A stretch of 64,000 nucleotides of DNA. Origin: Glandiceps talaboti. Lineage: Eukaryota > Hemichordata > Enteropneusta > Spengelidae. How positions within the stretch are numbered: position 1 is the stretch's first letter; each line of letters begins with the position of its first letter. The DNA lies in assembly GCF_964340395.1 (NCBI RefSeq), contig NC_135559.1:17473550-17537549 (forward strand), written 5' to 3'. Under the pieces are notes generated by a model, which worked only from the letters and a program-made list of their open reading frames with translations, was not told the DNA's origin and searched no databases. Made by a program: the position numbers and the translations under genes. This document shows positions 12,854 through 27,059 of this stretch, piece after piece.

Positions 12854-13545
12854 TGCCTTGTCTTTGGTGTTGATAGCTATTGACCAAATTCAAGTTGTAA
12901 CTTTAGACGCACACAATCAATCTCAGAGGTACCAGAATCTCAGGATACGTATTCAGTGGATAAACTCACAAGCACTCAAACTATTACTTTTGGTGAAGAA
13001 GATGTATGCTTAAACCAACAATACGAGAGCTTTGGATTCGTTTTCCTTCACTTACAGCAGTTCAAACTAGATAGAAACAATTAGTTCCCCCGTAGTATTC
13101 CTACTACGACGCAGATCAGTCACCGTAATCCAGACGTGTTGCTCTCTTCCGCCCCGCAAGATCTCTCTCATATCAGTAGGCCCTTTGCATACACCGAACA
13201 TTCACATTTTATTCAAATCTAAAGCTTCATTCCGTAATTCAAATATGGTTAGTAAATAACATGTTTACAGTAAACTTCAATTCTTTTCCTTATATAGGAA
13301 GTGTTTATGAACTACAGTTAATTTAATTCAGAGATAAACTATTTTGACAATACCCTTTTCTACTAAGGCTGAATTCATTAAAAGTTGTGATTTATCACTT
13401 GTAGTGACATTGCAACATTCACTTAATTTCAAGTAATAACATGGCCTAGCTCGTATTACTATCTCATTAATCAATTAGACCTCACACGGTCGGGTAACCT
13501 AGATACAATTACTGTGTTTATAATACAGTTATATACTTTGTAACA
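12854..13545 (-). repeat. 3' LTR of the gag-protease element
   Basis: A 692-bp copy with TG...CA ends on both strands. Relative to the minus-strand coding sense it is the 3' LTR. Confidence 0.85.
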
Positions 13546-16500
13546 GTGACACCACCCGCTACTCCATAGTGTTTTGTCCCCTAAACAAGCAATTGAAATT
13601 GAAAAAGAATAATAAAGAGTAATAAACGGTACAGAAAATGTTAACTATTTGAGTAAAATTCAAAATTCAAAGGCACTCGGTGTAAGGTAAAATGCGAACG
13701 AAGAATAGAAAATCGGTAATAATTAATTTTTTTCTTTGTTTTTTTTTTTGTTGTAGTTAAAATGTTATTAAAAGTTTAAAAGTCACTGAAATCACTTAAA
13801 TGTTAGAATGTTAATAAAAGTATGTTAATAAAATTATTGAAATCACTTATGTCGACAGAAAATCACACGTCGGCATTGAAAGTTAAAATGTACTTATCCT
13901 AAAATCGTAAGATGGTAAAAAGGTTATCAAATTATCGTAAAATGATAAAATTCATTCTATAATATTTAAAAATCACACACAAAGTTTACTTATTTATCTT
14001 AATTATCTTAATTAATAAAAGTGCACTTGTCTATCTTATTTATCAATTGAATGTGACTTCTATATTATGTCTACAAAATCGGAAATATCACAGTAACTTC
14101 AAAACCACTCCAAAGTTATCAAAATATGTGTCATCATATTTCAAAACCTTAATAAAGAATGTCCAAGAGGCACTAAAATCAAATCGTAAACTAATGCTAG
14201 CGTGAGGGGCAAGGTTCCATTTCGAGAGAAGAAATACCCTCTGTTGGTTGACTTGAGGCATCATTATCATTACTCGACTGTTCAGCATTACATCTATCCC
14301 TAATTAAATTATGTGGCAGTGTGTCAGTTTCGTCTGGTATTCCAAGTATGCGGCTGTCTACTACACTATGAGGTAATTATCTATGGGAATTTCATGAATC
14401 ATTGAATGGAACAGTTACTTTTAGCAGTTACGACCTTACTACAATTACATTGCGTACGTCGTAGTAATACCATTTCAGCAGCATTTGTGATCTATAGACG
14501 TAAACATTAGCTTTTGACAGTATTGTTTAAACATACCATTTCAAAATGTATATGTAACGATGACAATTAAACCTAGGGCAGCAAGACACAGACCTTCAAT
14601 AACATTTTCAACATAATTTGTAACCTGCACAGAGTCATGTGCTGACGTTGGCATTGGGAATGTAGGTTTAAACCAAGAAATTTGATGCGCATTCAATTTC
14701 CACATTAAATATAATATTAAGGCCAAGTCAAAAACACGACAAGAGCAAAGTTATTCAGCTCAGAGTGAAGAATAAAGTAGATATATCCTAGCGAACCGTC
14801 AGTAAAATTGATTGAACTGTCATTACTACGTCGAGCTTTGTACAGCTGTCAGACCTTGTCATCTAGAGATACAGTTCCCAACAGGAATTTCCCGATTAAG
14901 TTTTAACAAGTTACTGACTAGTCGAATGCATCCGTGAATCATTCGAATAGCAATCTTATCAAATAAATAGACCCAATACAAGACTTTTACCTTCAACGAT
15001 ATATCTGACATAACCTATTTTAAGAAAGGTAAATATGCCAACGTTATAGAAGGAGTGTTATACACTATTAACAAAATGCCTTGTTTCATCTATCCTAACA
15101 CATTTCTCCACCATGTCTTAATCAACACAATTACTTTATACGATATTCAATGCTCTTAAATTAACATTGATTATATAATCCAACTTAATATTTCTAAACA
15201 TTATAATATCAGAGTTACTCAACTTGGAGTCGAAAACCATGTAAATCCAAACAGACTACTCATAAGAAGCATGTATGTTTTCATATTACACTCAAACGAA
15301 GTGAGATAGACTCTACAATAAGTTCATCAAACAGATTTACTCAATCTATAATCTGTTTATCTATTATTGTTTCTATGAAAGGGTCACTGTCAAATATTGT
15401 CAAGACTTGTACTTAGAGGAACTGTAGTCAGTGTAGCGATAATGTTGAGTAATTTAAATGAATAGAAATGAGACATTTGAAACAAAAACATAATTACATA
15501 TACCAAATACATGGTGTGACCATGTTTAAAGTATTTTAAAATTTTCCATCAAAAAGAAAACAAGGCTTGGTGTAGCCAAACACTTCCCGTACCATATAAG
15601 GTGATAAAACAGTATTATTTGTTTTTGAGAGTGGTGATAAATGAGACTGTTCACTTACTGTCTAATTATACAGTCAACAATAGTATTGTCCTCACCAAAT
15701 AAGGCAATAAGATGGTAGCATTTTTCACTGATAGGAGTGATAAATGAGAGAAAAGGTAATTATAGCGACTAAAGCTTGGTATCGAAAAATTCCGTTGTTT
15801 TGAGCAATCATTGAAGAAGTACCTTTCAGGGCCTCTATCATTCAGCGTCTGGCCAGACAAATTCAATCACTCACACAATCATAGCTGTCTTTGTTCCAGA
15901 TAAAATTAAACTCCCTTTTTAGTTTCAACTTGCAAAATCAATCAAAAATATACAGGCACTCTTAAATGACAACTCAAAATAATTGACCTTAAATAACGTT
16001 TTGTCATGACTATGTGATATCAATATTCAAATATAATCAATTTCACACGACACGATATGTTAACGTCTTTTGTGAAAGACTGTAGCGATCATACAGGTTG
16101 TTTCCTGTTTTCCTGTTCAATTCACGAAGACGTGTATGGTGACGCGAACCTATAACACAATAAGGTGATCGGAATTATACACGCATATGAATTGAAGTCT
16201 GTGCCCGGTGATATCGCAATAACCTAAAGTATTAGATTTATCAACAAATCCCTGTTTATTTCTCCATAGCTATCTGTCAAATCAGACTACTGCCCAGTAA
16301 AGTCGAATAATGAATTGAATTCTTCCCTTTCCAAAGAGGATTAGTCTTAGAGGGATGTGTCTTATTATTCAAATATCTGTCTGTCATGTCAAAGTTATGT
16401 AAAGGAGTACCGTCTGGGCGTGGCTGAAAGGTCCCCAATCGCATGTGTTTTCCTAATATAACCTCGTGATCGGATGAATTGATTAATCTAATTGGAACAG

Positions 16501-16660
16501 AATTATCATAAGTAGTTGCTAAAACATTCGTGTAGTCTGAATTCCGAAATAATTTAATGACGTCACGTTAGTAGTGGATCCTATTTGTCCATTTGGGAAT
16601 GTGCCCCTTAGCTTAGCCGAAATTACACATTCACACCTAGAGTGGTCCTAGAGTGGTTTT
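13546..16660. other. Internal region of the LTR element without recognisable pol
   Basis: AT-rich sequence with only short frames (for example 14088-14288 and 15666-15866, minus) and no YxDD, DDE or RNase H motif in any frame I read. It is either non-coding filler of a non-autonomous element or very decayed pol. Confidence 0.5.
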
Positions 16661-17470
16661 TCGATGTATAAATAATTCATTGACGTGCTAGATCAATAAT
16701 TGCCTTATGTCGTTTGTTTAGGAAATCCATCCCCAGAATGAAATCTCTGTCTAAATTCTTAACTAAAAGCACCGGAGTTTTGACTACTTGATTGTTATAA
16801 TATACTGGAAGTCGTACAAAACTCAAAATAGGAATTTGCTGATTTTTTGGTAAATTTATCCAACTGTATTCAGATTTTCAAACTTTAAATCGTCTCAACT
16901 GAGGAATTTTATCCAAAAAGTTTGTAGATATTGTGATATTTGCACCAGTAGCAATTAAGGCACTAATAGTATTGTTAAAATTTCTAACCTTGATCAAATT
17001 ACTGTTGTGAACCATCGAATCAGCAAATTTTACAGAATGTAACTTTGGCTTGTGAGAAGTGTTTGTCTGATGATTTGACATTTCTCGCACGCCTCAGTAA
17101 TTTTTTTTTGGGGGGGGGGATAAAATTTTCCCTGAGGAAGCCTCTGGCAATTTCTCGCAATGTGATCTATTTCACCACATGAATAGCAGCTTTCTTGCTG
17201 ATGACATGCATGTCCCGTCTTATTGAAATTGCGGCAAATTTGTCTGCCTAACAACAATTTTCTCCCTCCCCTTATTGTCAGAAAATGTTTGAGATTGTAC
17301 CTTAGATCTCGTCTTCATTTTGGCGAATGAGAATGTCATTCTGTTGGCGCAATTGTTCAGTGAAATCCATTTTGTGTTGCAACATATTTTCCAGAGTCCT
17401 GTTTTTCGGAATGTTCCTTAATCCTTCGTTGGACGATTGTTGAAAATCTTCAATAGGAAGTTTAGATATT
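16660..17470 (-). pseudogene. gag nucleocapsid and aspartic protease remnant
   Basis: Read on the minus strand, the first part (about 17305-17460) is a glutamine-rich helical segment. A zinc knuckle follows in 17030-17257, CYSCGEIDHIARNC (C-x2-C-x4-H-x4-C), with an imperfect second knuckle before it. Next comes a retropepsin-like segment (16878-17090) with ALIATGANITI, where the family has a catalytic D at the fourth position, and the downstream box ILGMDFL near 16730. The missing aspartate, frame changes and lack of a joining frame show decay. Confidence 0.7.
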
Positions 17471-17606
17471 TCTGCCGTCTTCGCCTCAGAGAACGCATTT
17501 TCAAAGTCATTTGGTTCCCTTTCTTTATATCATATCAAAGTCCTTTTTCGACGAATTTTGTTCTTTGAATAACGCTATCCTGCCCGGAGTCACTCACCAG
17601 TATTAC

Positions 17607-18941
17607 TGCCTTGTCTTTGGTGTTGATAGCTATTGACCAAATTCAAGTTGTTACTTCAGACGCACACAGTCAATCTCAGAGGTACCAGAATCTCAGGATA
17701 CGTATTCAGTGGATAAACTCACAAGCACTCAAACTATTACTTTTGGTGAAGAAGATGTATGCTTAAACCAACAATACGAGAGCTTTGAATTCGTTTTCCT
17801 TCACTTACAGCAGTTCAAACTAGATAGAAACAATTAGTTCCCCCCGTAGTATTCCTACTACGACGCAGATCAGTCACCGTAATCCAGACGTGTTGCTCTC
17901 TTCCGCCCCGCAAGATCTCTCTAGTATCAGTAGGCCCTTTGCATACACCCAACATTCACATTTTATTCAAATTTAAAGCTTCATTCCGTAATTCAAATAT
18001 GGTTAGTGTTACGAGTCACAGATCTAAAATATATCCATTCAGGACATTTTGGTAAATTTTCATTATGAACGCTATATTGAAGTCAAAAAGCATAAACTTT
18101 GTACATACAGTGACATTCCGTTGCGTAACTACATACGTCCTTGACATCGCTATTTCGTACCAGGTACGATTGAACTGTCAACAAGTTTTATTATGACATG
18201 ACTATTTTATGGTCTTTGAGATATGAACTTGTATTACTAATCTAGGGAAGGTGATTGGATATTAGATCTCAGATGATGTCTTTCATAAGACTTAACAATA
18301 CGTCATACTCTAAGAATAGAGATTTTGTGTAAACTTGAAAATGTATTTAAGTTGGGTTTTTAGCCCATCTCGGGAAGAGGCGGAGACGGAGATTGGTCAT
18401 GTAATAAAATCAACCAAGTGGTTAGCTTGGCGTTCGTTGAACCAGATACGTATGTTTCGTTGTGAGTTCTACGGTACCTCGTGGAAGAGATGGTTTGAGA
18501 AGAAACTAGTTGGTCGGCTAATTCAACGTTATAGTCTTAAATGGAACAGGCTGACGATTTGAACAGCAGTGCGAGTGAGTACTTCCCCGTTTGAACATTA
18601 AAATATCGATAAACTGAACAGTAAGCCGATCAACAGCGTTTCATTAGTAAATAACATGTTTACAGTAAACTTCAATTCTTTTCCTTATATAGGAAGTGTT
18701 TATGAACTACGGTTAATTTAATTCAGAGATAAACTATTTTGGCAATACCCTTTTCTACTAAGGCTGAATTCATTAAAAGTTGTGATTTATCACTTGTAGA
18801 GACACTTGCAACATTCACTTAATTACAAGTAATAACATGGCCTAGCTCGTATTACTATATCATTAATCAATTAGACCTCACACGGTCGGGTAACCTAGAT
18901 ACAATTACTGTGTTTATAATACAGTTATATACTTTGTAACT
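17607..18941 (-). repeat. 5' LTR of the gag-protease element, split by a solo LTR
   Basis: Matches the 12854-13545 LTR on both sides of an insertion at 18007-18643. Its last base differs (T for A), otherwise the ends agree. Confidence 0.85.
18007..18643. mobile_element. Solo LTR (637 bp) of another retrotransposon
   Basis: The insert begins TGTTACGAGTC and ends CAGCGTTTCA, with the 4-bp duplication TTAG at 18003-18006 and 18644-18647. The empty site is visible in the sister LTR near 13245 (GGTTAGTAAATAAC). TG...CA ends and no internal genes indicate a solo LTR left by recombination. The open frame inside it (18335-18562) is probably chance. Confidence 0.85.
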
Positions 18942-18945
18942 ATAG

Positions 18946-20764
18946 CAACATGGTTGGATAGGCAACTGGATAGTCATTCAGCTAATGAACACCTAGTGTT
19001 AGTATGGACTAGCATATGGATAAACATTTTTAAAAACTGTACAGTTGTGCTACAACGCCATTGGTGGTATTTTTTATCAATAAAATGACTGAAAACTTGT
19101 AGACGTATCGATAGTAAAACTACATTGAATTCGACGTTCATTTACGGCAATGTTTATCTTTCTGACGACAGTATTTGTATTCGTGTTCGGAATAATATCA
19201 TTGAAATCACCCATTGCAACAAAACAAACGACACAAAATGCTGGAAATGAAGATACATGTAAATACAGACTCTACACTACGGCACCTTTCAAACGAGTGA
19301 CTATTTCCCTCCATTTTTCGAGAAATGGCAACCATTTTTGTTGTTGTGTTTGTTGTTCAAACCTGCGCTCTAGTTCAGCATTCACATTCAGTTGAAAGTC
19401 ATGTCAAATCTCAGTCAGGTATAGTACATGTAATTATATAATATAACATAATAATAATAATATAATATGTACCTCATTTTCTAAGTTTGCTATAAAATAA
19501 ACTTTTTTTTTGGTTGGAGTTCATAAAGTCGTCATTTTCTTTACGCTCAATTAACATAGTATAATTTCTTACAATTTAGCGAAAAAAATAACGATGTGAA
19601 GCAACAAGTCAGTGTCCATTACAGACATGCACATTTTATGCATTGAGGACCAAAGCAACAGCTACAACTAAGTATTATGACTGGGTTAAATAATTGAGCA
19701 TATTTAAATTGTTTGGTCCCGATTACCCGACCCCGCCAGCTTTTCACTGCCGACCCTAAACGCTTTTTTTACGTGTTCGAGAAAACAAAATATCGAGGAA
19801 ATTATGAAGTCTTGCGGGAAATGGCGGATCAAAAAACTGACATCAACTTAAAAAGACAACATAAAATTGTTCTTCCAATTTGCAATGGATGCACATTTGA
19901 TGGGAAGAAACCAATAACACAGAGAACATATGGAAAACATAAGTATCTGAACTAGACACTCATATATGAAAATAAATAAATAAAAAATCTACCTACCCCA
20001 CATATTCTAAAATTGAGCGTAATCGGAACCATACAATTGTTTCGGCCTAAACTAAGGTGAAGGGCTTGGTTGTATTTTTACAAATCATGTGGGAACCCAA
20101 GTGCGACAATACCTTACGTACAGAATATACGCCCAAGTTACAAAGGCATTCTTGTCAACACAGACTTTGTTTCATTGGTGAATGTCGTTTACTTTAACTG
20201 TTTATTTCCTTGTTTCGATCAAAGATGATAAAGATGTCCCGTATAGTAAGACATGCGTTGAGCACCCAATGTACTGCAAGTAACAACGTTTGCTAAAGAT
20301 GCCAATGCAATATTCATATAATTAAACTTGTACAAACCATGCACACTGGTACTCGAAAATAGATCGAGGAACGGCAACTTCATAAAAATATAAACGACAA
20401 TACGACGAAAATGAAGATTAACGTGAGTGGAGGGTCTACGCTATAACTAAGTATGATAACAAAATCGCCGATAAATACGGGATATTAATTGTGTAAATCC
20501 ACCATCGTCTCGTATCGAAATTAGACAAGATCATAAGGTAGAAGACGTCCTGTTTTTGCTAAGTATTTCATGTCTAGGAGCGTTGAGCACTTTAATTACA
20601 CACAGGTCGACGCTCACTTTGCCAATTTCGGGACCTTACATAGAAAAAAACGCTTGTTTCCGTTAACATAAAGCCAGAGAAATAAAATCACAATAAAGCA
20701 CCCCTTTTAACATGTATTTATCTGTACGTGGAAGTACGGGTTGTTTCGGCTTTAGGTACCCTGT
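18946..20764. other. Intronic DNA, one weak exon candidate
   Basis: Mostly featureless AT-rich DNA. A frame at 19713-19955 without an ATG start has no known motif. See 19325-19418 for the only exon-like segment. Confidence 0.4.
19325..19418 (+). CDS. Possible first exon encoding a signal peptide
   Basis: ATG at 19325 (AGAAATGGC) opens MATIFVVVFVVQTCALVQ, a short start followed by a strongly hydrophobic stretch typical of a secretory leader. The frame runs to TCAGTCAG|GTATAG, an acceptable 5' splice site at 19419. If real, it is a separate gene nested in intron 1 of the DED/P-loop gene. I could not find a matching downstream exon, so it may be chance. Confidence 0.25.
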
Positions 20765-21916
20765 CAGTATAATTACCCCAAGAAGTACAATACCACAAGT
20801 CAGATTTCCCCCGACTTTGGACTTATAGGGGCTAACACGACTAATGAAGTGGGAAGTGGTGACAATCGTACTTCGTATTCGATGTGTCACGGTAATCACT
20901 CAGAAATGGCGATTTTCTGTTTAGTTTACTCTCTTGGTGAAGTTTGCGCATAGCCATACATATGTGCACACACAAAAAAACGTTTTAGGGCAACCACATA
21001 TTTCAAAAAAATGAGCTATCGTATACCAGGTATATCGTGTTTTTTATCACTTGTAGATATTTATGGCCGTCGGGTATACACCCTTCTAGGATTGTCGTAA
21101 TGTATGCACTAACCATCCTCGGTGACTTACAAAGATTGTCTATATTGGCAACATGATATGATGATATCGTTTCCTTGACCGTATATACTGCAATATGTAA
21201 ACAGTTATAGGCAGCTCTAAAAAATACGTTTTGTTAAAATCACACCAATATTATTTACGTTTCGACATGTATGTTTACACACAGACAAGTAAGAAGGCAG
21301 ATTGGTAACAAGCCTTCTCTCATTGTTCGATCATAGCCTCGGGTAAACATTACTCTATTGTCATGGAAATAACTTTCCAATGTGTGAGTCTGCCCAATAT
21401 AGTCTCGCATAAATCAACAAACCACACGATGCTACGCTATATTTCGATGGGAAAGTTTGTTTTCCTACTGACAGAATCATCAAATGTAATAGATGACTTG
21501 CAATATCGGCACTTGAACTCTCCTGTGAACTTGAAGCAGACTCAGATCAAATATCGTTGACATGTAAACACATACCATCTCGTGTTGTCGACCGACACTA
21601 TATACACAAACATGTGTTTGGCACGATGCGGGTAATTTTCCAGGTCACAGTAGACACAACACTGTTGCAACAAAATTTAGTGTTGCGTCTTTTTACATTG
21701 ATTGGGACAGGGGTACATGCATGTCGGCCCTCGATATCAGAGTGCGATTATAGTAGTATTGCGCCGGATCGGACAGCCTGTCAATTTGTGATGGATTACT
21801 TGAGCATGCGCAATTCGTTCTTCACTAACCATGGGGGTTCAAACACATTTGAAACCTTTCGTTAGGGAACTGAGCTAGACGATAGTAATGGAGTACATCT
21901 TGGAGTAGTTATACTG
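20765..21916. mobile_element. Possible short inverted-repeat element
   Basis: CAGTATAATTACCCCAAGAAGTA at 20765 is matched imperfectly by the reverse complement of the sequence ending at 21916. A second copy of the same end in forward orientation follows at 21918, giving a near-palindrome (about 21900-21933). This could be a MITE-like element next to the end of another copy. No target duplication was identified. Confidence 0.4.
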
Positions 21917-21933
21917 TCAGTATAATTACTCCA

Positions 21934-23140
21934 AGAGTACAATGAGTACGTAATATGGCCAGTTTGGACCTAGACTATAATTAAATCGAAGGCAAACGAA
22001 GCTGAGCCGACGCCATTACGTTATAGCTTATAAAAGCTTAAATGTTTGTTTTCATGCAGTGAAGGTAACATCTAGAAATATGCAGTAAGATGAAATAATA
22101 GTACAAAAACGAGCTACTAACAAAAGTTATACATTATTGTTTACCTTTCATGATACAGTGGCGAAGTTTACAGTTTGTTGCTATGTAATAGTGTAGCCAC
22201 TGTATGGTTTTCAGCAGGTCCTAAAATGAAGTACATAAATGAACAATTATAGGAAATGATTAAATATATGATAGACTTGAAAACTTAGTCTTACTAGTTC
22301 TATGTAAGTTAAAATGTGTCGTATTAGCCCTACTAATGTTGTATAGACTTTTCAATTTCCAACACAATTAGTGTCAGAAAGTTGTGTCTAAGGCCAAAAA
22401 AAGAAAAGAATAATGTTTCTCGTCAGTTTGTCTAAAATGGTGCGACGACGGTGATTCTCAACAAACCGGTCACTCAATCTACTATTTATTTATGACAGTT
22501 ACTATTCTTTTCATTTAGTACTTTAGAGCAAGTGTGTATGGGGGCAGACGTCATTTGCTTGTTCAAGATTTGCTCTGCAATTGTCTTCACTGAAGTAGGG
22601 AGGGCTATTCCGGGGGCCATTTTTGTGTTTCCCCACGGACCTGCAGACTGCATGGGCTGGACAAACGTATACACACACAAACAAGATCGACGCAAGTGCC
22701 AGCGCGTTGACCATAAACGATTCTTATTTTGGCCTAAAGCTTTCATCCTTTCACTAAGGACTTCATCAGCAGATTGAAGTAATTACTATGCCCTAAAACA
22801 AAGTTGTTAGGTACTAGTTTGAGCACAGATTCTACATGAAATGGTTGAGAACTCACACCACTCAAACCACTCACTCACTCACTTTACTTACAGGTAATAG
22901 TTAATGTTAAAACATGGTCCCAAGTATGTGTTATTATTGGAATCGTGTCCTCAGCTACATTGGGGAGATGGTTGTAGCTGTGTGTTTGTGTACTATAGGG
23001 GGGTCTAAACACAGAGGTTGGGCGGTGTATCATTTTTGGGTCATCATTTTTCATTCAAATTGTTCGGGGAGGGTCACTTTTTGTACTATTATATTTTTGA
23101 TGACAAATATTCAAGTGACAGAGTAGGGGTGTCTGCAATT
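21934..23140. other. No gene seen
   Basis: AT-rich intronic DNA. Overlapping short frames at 22486-22777 on both strands are shadows of each other without motifs. Confidence 0.4.
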
Positions 23141-23148
23141 TTGTCCAA

Positions 23149-24520
23149 GCTCTTATACTGGAAATGGTGTCATTCCAGTTTCTACATTCATTTAGTTGAA
23201 TGACACCTTCTTCACAATAAAACAAATAGAATGACATCCGCCACTCTATAAAAAAAGTGGAATGACAGCATTTCCAATGCTTTTGAACTGGAATGACACC
23301 ATTTCCAGTATAAGAGCTTGGACACTGGTTTTGCAGTGCGGAGGTTGTCATTCAACTAACTGGATACAGAAAAGGGTGTCATTCCACTGGTTACCCACTG
23401 TAAATGCTGTCATTCCAGTTCCAAAGCATTGGAAATGCTGTCATTCCACTTATTTCATAGAGTGGTGGCTGTCATTCCACTGGTTTTACAGTGCAGAGGG
23501 TGTCATTCAACTAACTGAATGTAGAAAAGGGTGTCATTCCACTGTTTACATACTGTAAATGCTGTCATTCCAGTTCCAAAACATTGGAAATGCTGTCATT
23601 CCACTTATCTTATAGAGTGGCGGCTATCATTCCACTGGTTTTTCAATGCAGAGGGTGTCATACAACTAACTGAGTGCAGCAAAGGGTGTCATTCCACTGT
23701 TGACCCATTGTAAATGCTGTCATTCCAGTTCCAAAGCATTGAAAATGCTGTCATTCCACTTAGTTTATAGAGTGGCGGCTGTCATTCCACTGGTTTTGCA
23801 GTGCAGAGGTTGTCATTCAACTAACTGAATGTAGAAAAGGGTGTCATTCCACTGTGTACATACTGGAAATGCTGTCATTTCAGTTTCAAAGCATTCAAAA
23901 TGCTGTCATTCCACTTAATTTACAGAGTGGTGGCTGTCATTCCACTGGATTTACAGTGCAGAGGGTGTCATTCAACTAACTGAATGTAGAAAGGGGTGTC
24001 TTTCCACTGTTTGCATACTGGAAACACTGTCATTCCAGTTCCAAAGCATTGGAAATGCTGTCATTCCACTTATTTTATAGAGTGGTGACTGTCATTCCAC
24101 TGGTTTTACAGTGCATAGGGTGTCATTCAACTAACTGAATGTAGAAAAGAATGTCATTCCACTGTGTACATACTGGAAATGTTGTCATTCTAGTTCCAAA
24201 GCATTGGAAATGCTGTCATTCCACTTATCTTATAGAGTGGCGGCTGTCATTCCACTGGTTTTTCAATGCAGAGGGTGTCATACAACTAACTGAATGTAGA
24301 AAGGGGTGTCATTCCACTGTTTACATACTGGAAATGTTGTCATTCCAGTTCCAAAGCATTGGACATGCTGTCATTCCACTTATCTTATAGAGGGGCTGCT
24401 GTCATTCCACTGGTTTTAGAGTGCAGAGGGTGTCATTCAACTAACTGAATGTAGAAAAGAGTGTCATTCCACTGTTTACATACTGGAAATGTTGTCATTA
24501 GTTTTCTGTCATTTGGGTTG
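23149..24520. repeat. Minisatellite of about 155-bp units with an inverted first unit
   Basis: TGTCATTC(A/C)A and ACTAACTGAATGTAGAAA recur about every 155 bp (for example 23345, 23501, 23655, 23811, 24119, 24275, 24430). Each unit has several copies of TGTCATTCCA. The leftmost unit (about 23149-23310) is inverted: AGCTCTTATACTGGAAATGG at its start is matched by the complementary sequence ending near 23320. Reading frames in this block are by-products of the repeat. Confidence 0.85.
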
Positions 24521-24837
24521 TCATTCGTTTTAGGGCCACCCTTTTCTGTTTCGTTTTTAAATTCTATTTTCTTTTTGTTATTTTATATATTCACAATCTT
24601 AGCTTTATTGTGCCATGATGCCCATGGTCTGTCTTGGCTTAAAAAATGAAGTCGTGGATTGGACCATCTCGCTCACAAAAACACCTTCAGTGGGCCTTAC
24701 CATCAACAGACAAGGCACTGGGCTTCTGCTCTGTCGGAGGCTTCATTATTCTGCAACTTTGCATAGTACAGACTTTGTCGTAAATATTTGTATATGATTT
24801 TCATAGAATATGTAAAATTAAGACCTATTGGTAAGCA

Positions 24838-24874
24838 AAACAACAACAACAACAACAACAGCAACAACAACAAT

Positions 24875-24905
<31 letters not shown>
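24838..24905. repeat. (CAA)n microsatellite
   Basis: About 22 CAA units with two interruptions. Long Asn or Leu runs in overlapping frames are not genes. Confidence 0.95.
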
Positions 24906-24906
<1 letters not shown>

Positions 24907-25135
24907 AAGTACGCACCTATCGCATGAATTGATTATAACAATGAAAACAACAACAGCAAGAGACACAAATTTTAAAAGACCGTTGAGTAGTAAATATTTG
25001 GAATAATTTGCAATCACCTTTTTAAAATTGAAATCGTATCCCCTGTACTTTTTAATTACAAAAGTCAACATTGAGATAATATCTATAAGTTTACTTTATA
25101 ACTTTTGTAATTTTATCCTGTAAATAATAAAACAG

Positions 25136-25327
25136 ATGAATTCCTACAGCTGAAGATATTTTGCAAAGATTACATAACCGAAAGGGATCTTGAGACGATG
25201 AAGAGTCCGAAAGACCTGATTAAAGCTTTGGAAAAGAGGAAACATGTATCAGGACTGAAAAGAGATCTTCTAAAGACAATGTTGACAAAACTTGGAAGAA
25301 AGGATTTAGTTCATGACGTCAAACAAG
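25136..25327 (+). CDS. Death effector domain exon
   Basis: AAACAG precedes 25136 and the exon closes at CAAG|GTACAT (25328). It is 192 nt, phase 1 at both ends, so it can be read or skipped without a frame change. It encodes most of a DED: FLQLKIFCKDYITERDLETM is the helix 2-3 region with the family's LK-F-C pattern, KDLIKALEKRKHV is helix 4, and LLKTMLTKLGRKDLVHDV covers helices 5-6. Helix 1 comes from the start exon. DEDs form homotypic assemblies, classically with caspases and adaptors. The domain call rests on this pattern and on six predicted helices of the right spacing. Confidence 0.7.
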
Positions 25328-26453
<1,126 letters not shown>

Positions 26454-26454
26454 G

Positions 26455-26459
26455 CCACT
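26455..26459 (+). CDS. Candidate 5-nt microexon CCACT
   Basis: The five bases CCACT lie between TAG (preceded by the long CT tract) and GTAAGTATT, a near-ideal 5' splice site. Length 5 shifts the phase-1 end of the DED exon to phase 0, exactly what the 24-nt and P-loop exons need. Joined to the DED exon it would add Ala-Thr. The agreement of strong splice sites and required phase is why I call it. No transcript is available to prove it. Confidence 0.5.
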
Positions 26460-27059
26460 GTAAGTATTATTCCAAGTATTTTGAGTCCCACGACATTAGT
26501 GAGAATGCTCAATCACAATAACTTTAAGTATCAAACTTCTGTTGTGCATATCCGTTTGTATTTTATCCTATCAACTATATTAGTAGTTGTTTCCCAAAAT
26601 AACATGGCCTTGAATCTTAAATGGTTAAGAAATATTGTCATGGCAGCATTGCTGTATATCTTATTATCGCGATTTTTATTGAAAATATTTTATTACAATG
26701 CCCCAATGCCCACCCTTTCCAGTTACATATACAATGCTAAAGTTTTAAAGCTGTCTTGACGGTCTACACTGACAAAAATCATAAATAATACACATTACCT
26801 GTGATAATCTACTCTAGTTGATCCTTAGTTTCTTAAATTATATTGAAAATCATATCTTTCATCGTATGACGTTATTGAACAATTGCGCATTCAGCTACAT
26901 CACATGACAAAATCATCGTGTAAGATTGGATTTTACACTCAATGTGTACCATAAAGTATTTTTGTTAAGATGGTAAACTGAGAAAGACAAAGTGAACCTC
27001 GGATGTTGCATTTGTTACAAGTTTATTCTAGAAAGGTCTTAACTATAGTTGTCAATTGA

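Larger units (their letters stand above)
12854..18941 (-). mobile_element. LTR retrotransposon, gag-protease only, with a nested solo LTR
   Basis: Two long direct repeats (12854-13545 and 17607-18941) flank about 4 kb of internal DNA. On the + strand they begin TGCCTTGTC and end near TTTGTAAC(A/T). The target duplication ATAG lies at 12850-12853 and 18942-18945. Internal coding similarity is only on the minus strand (16.7-17.6 kb). Without the nested insert the second LTR is about 694 bp against 692 bp for the first, so the pair is well preserved. No reverse transcriptase or integrase is visible between 13546 and 16660. The element is non-autonomous or has lost pol. Confidence 0.85.

Noticed and set aside
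23262-24390. Frames with repeated 'CHSTNWIQ'-like segments
   Set aside because: They follow the 155-bp minisatellite period and change with it.
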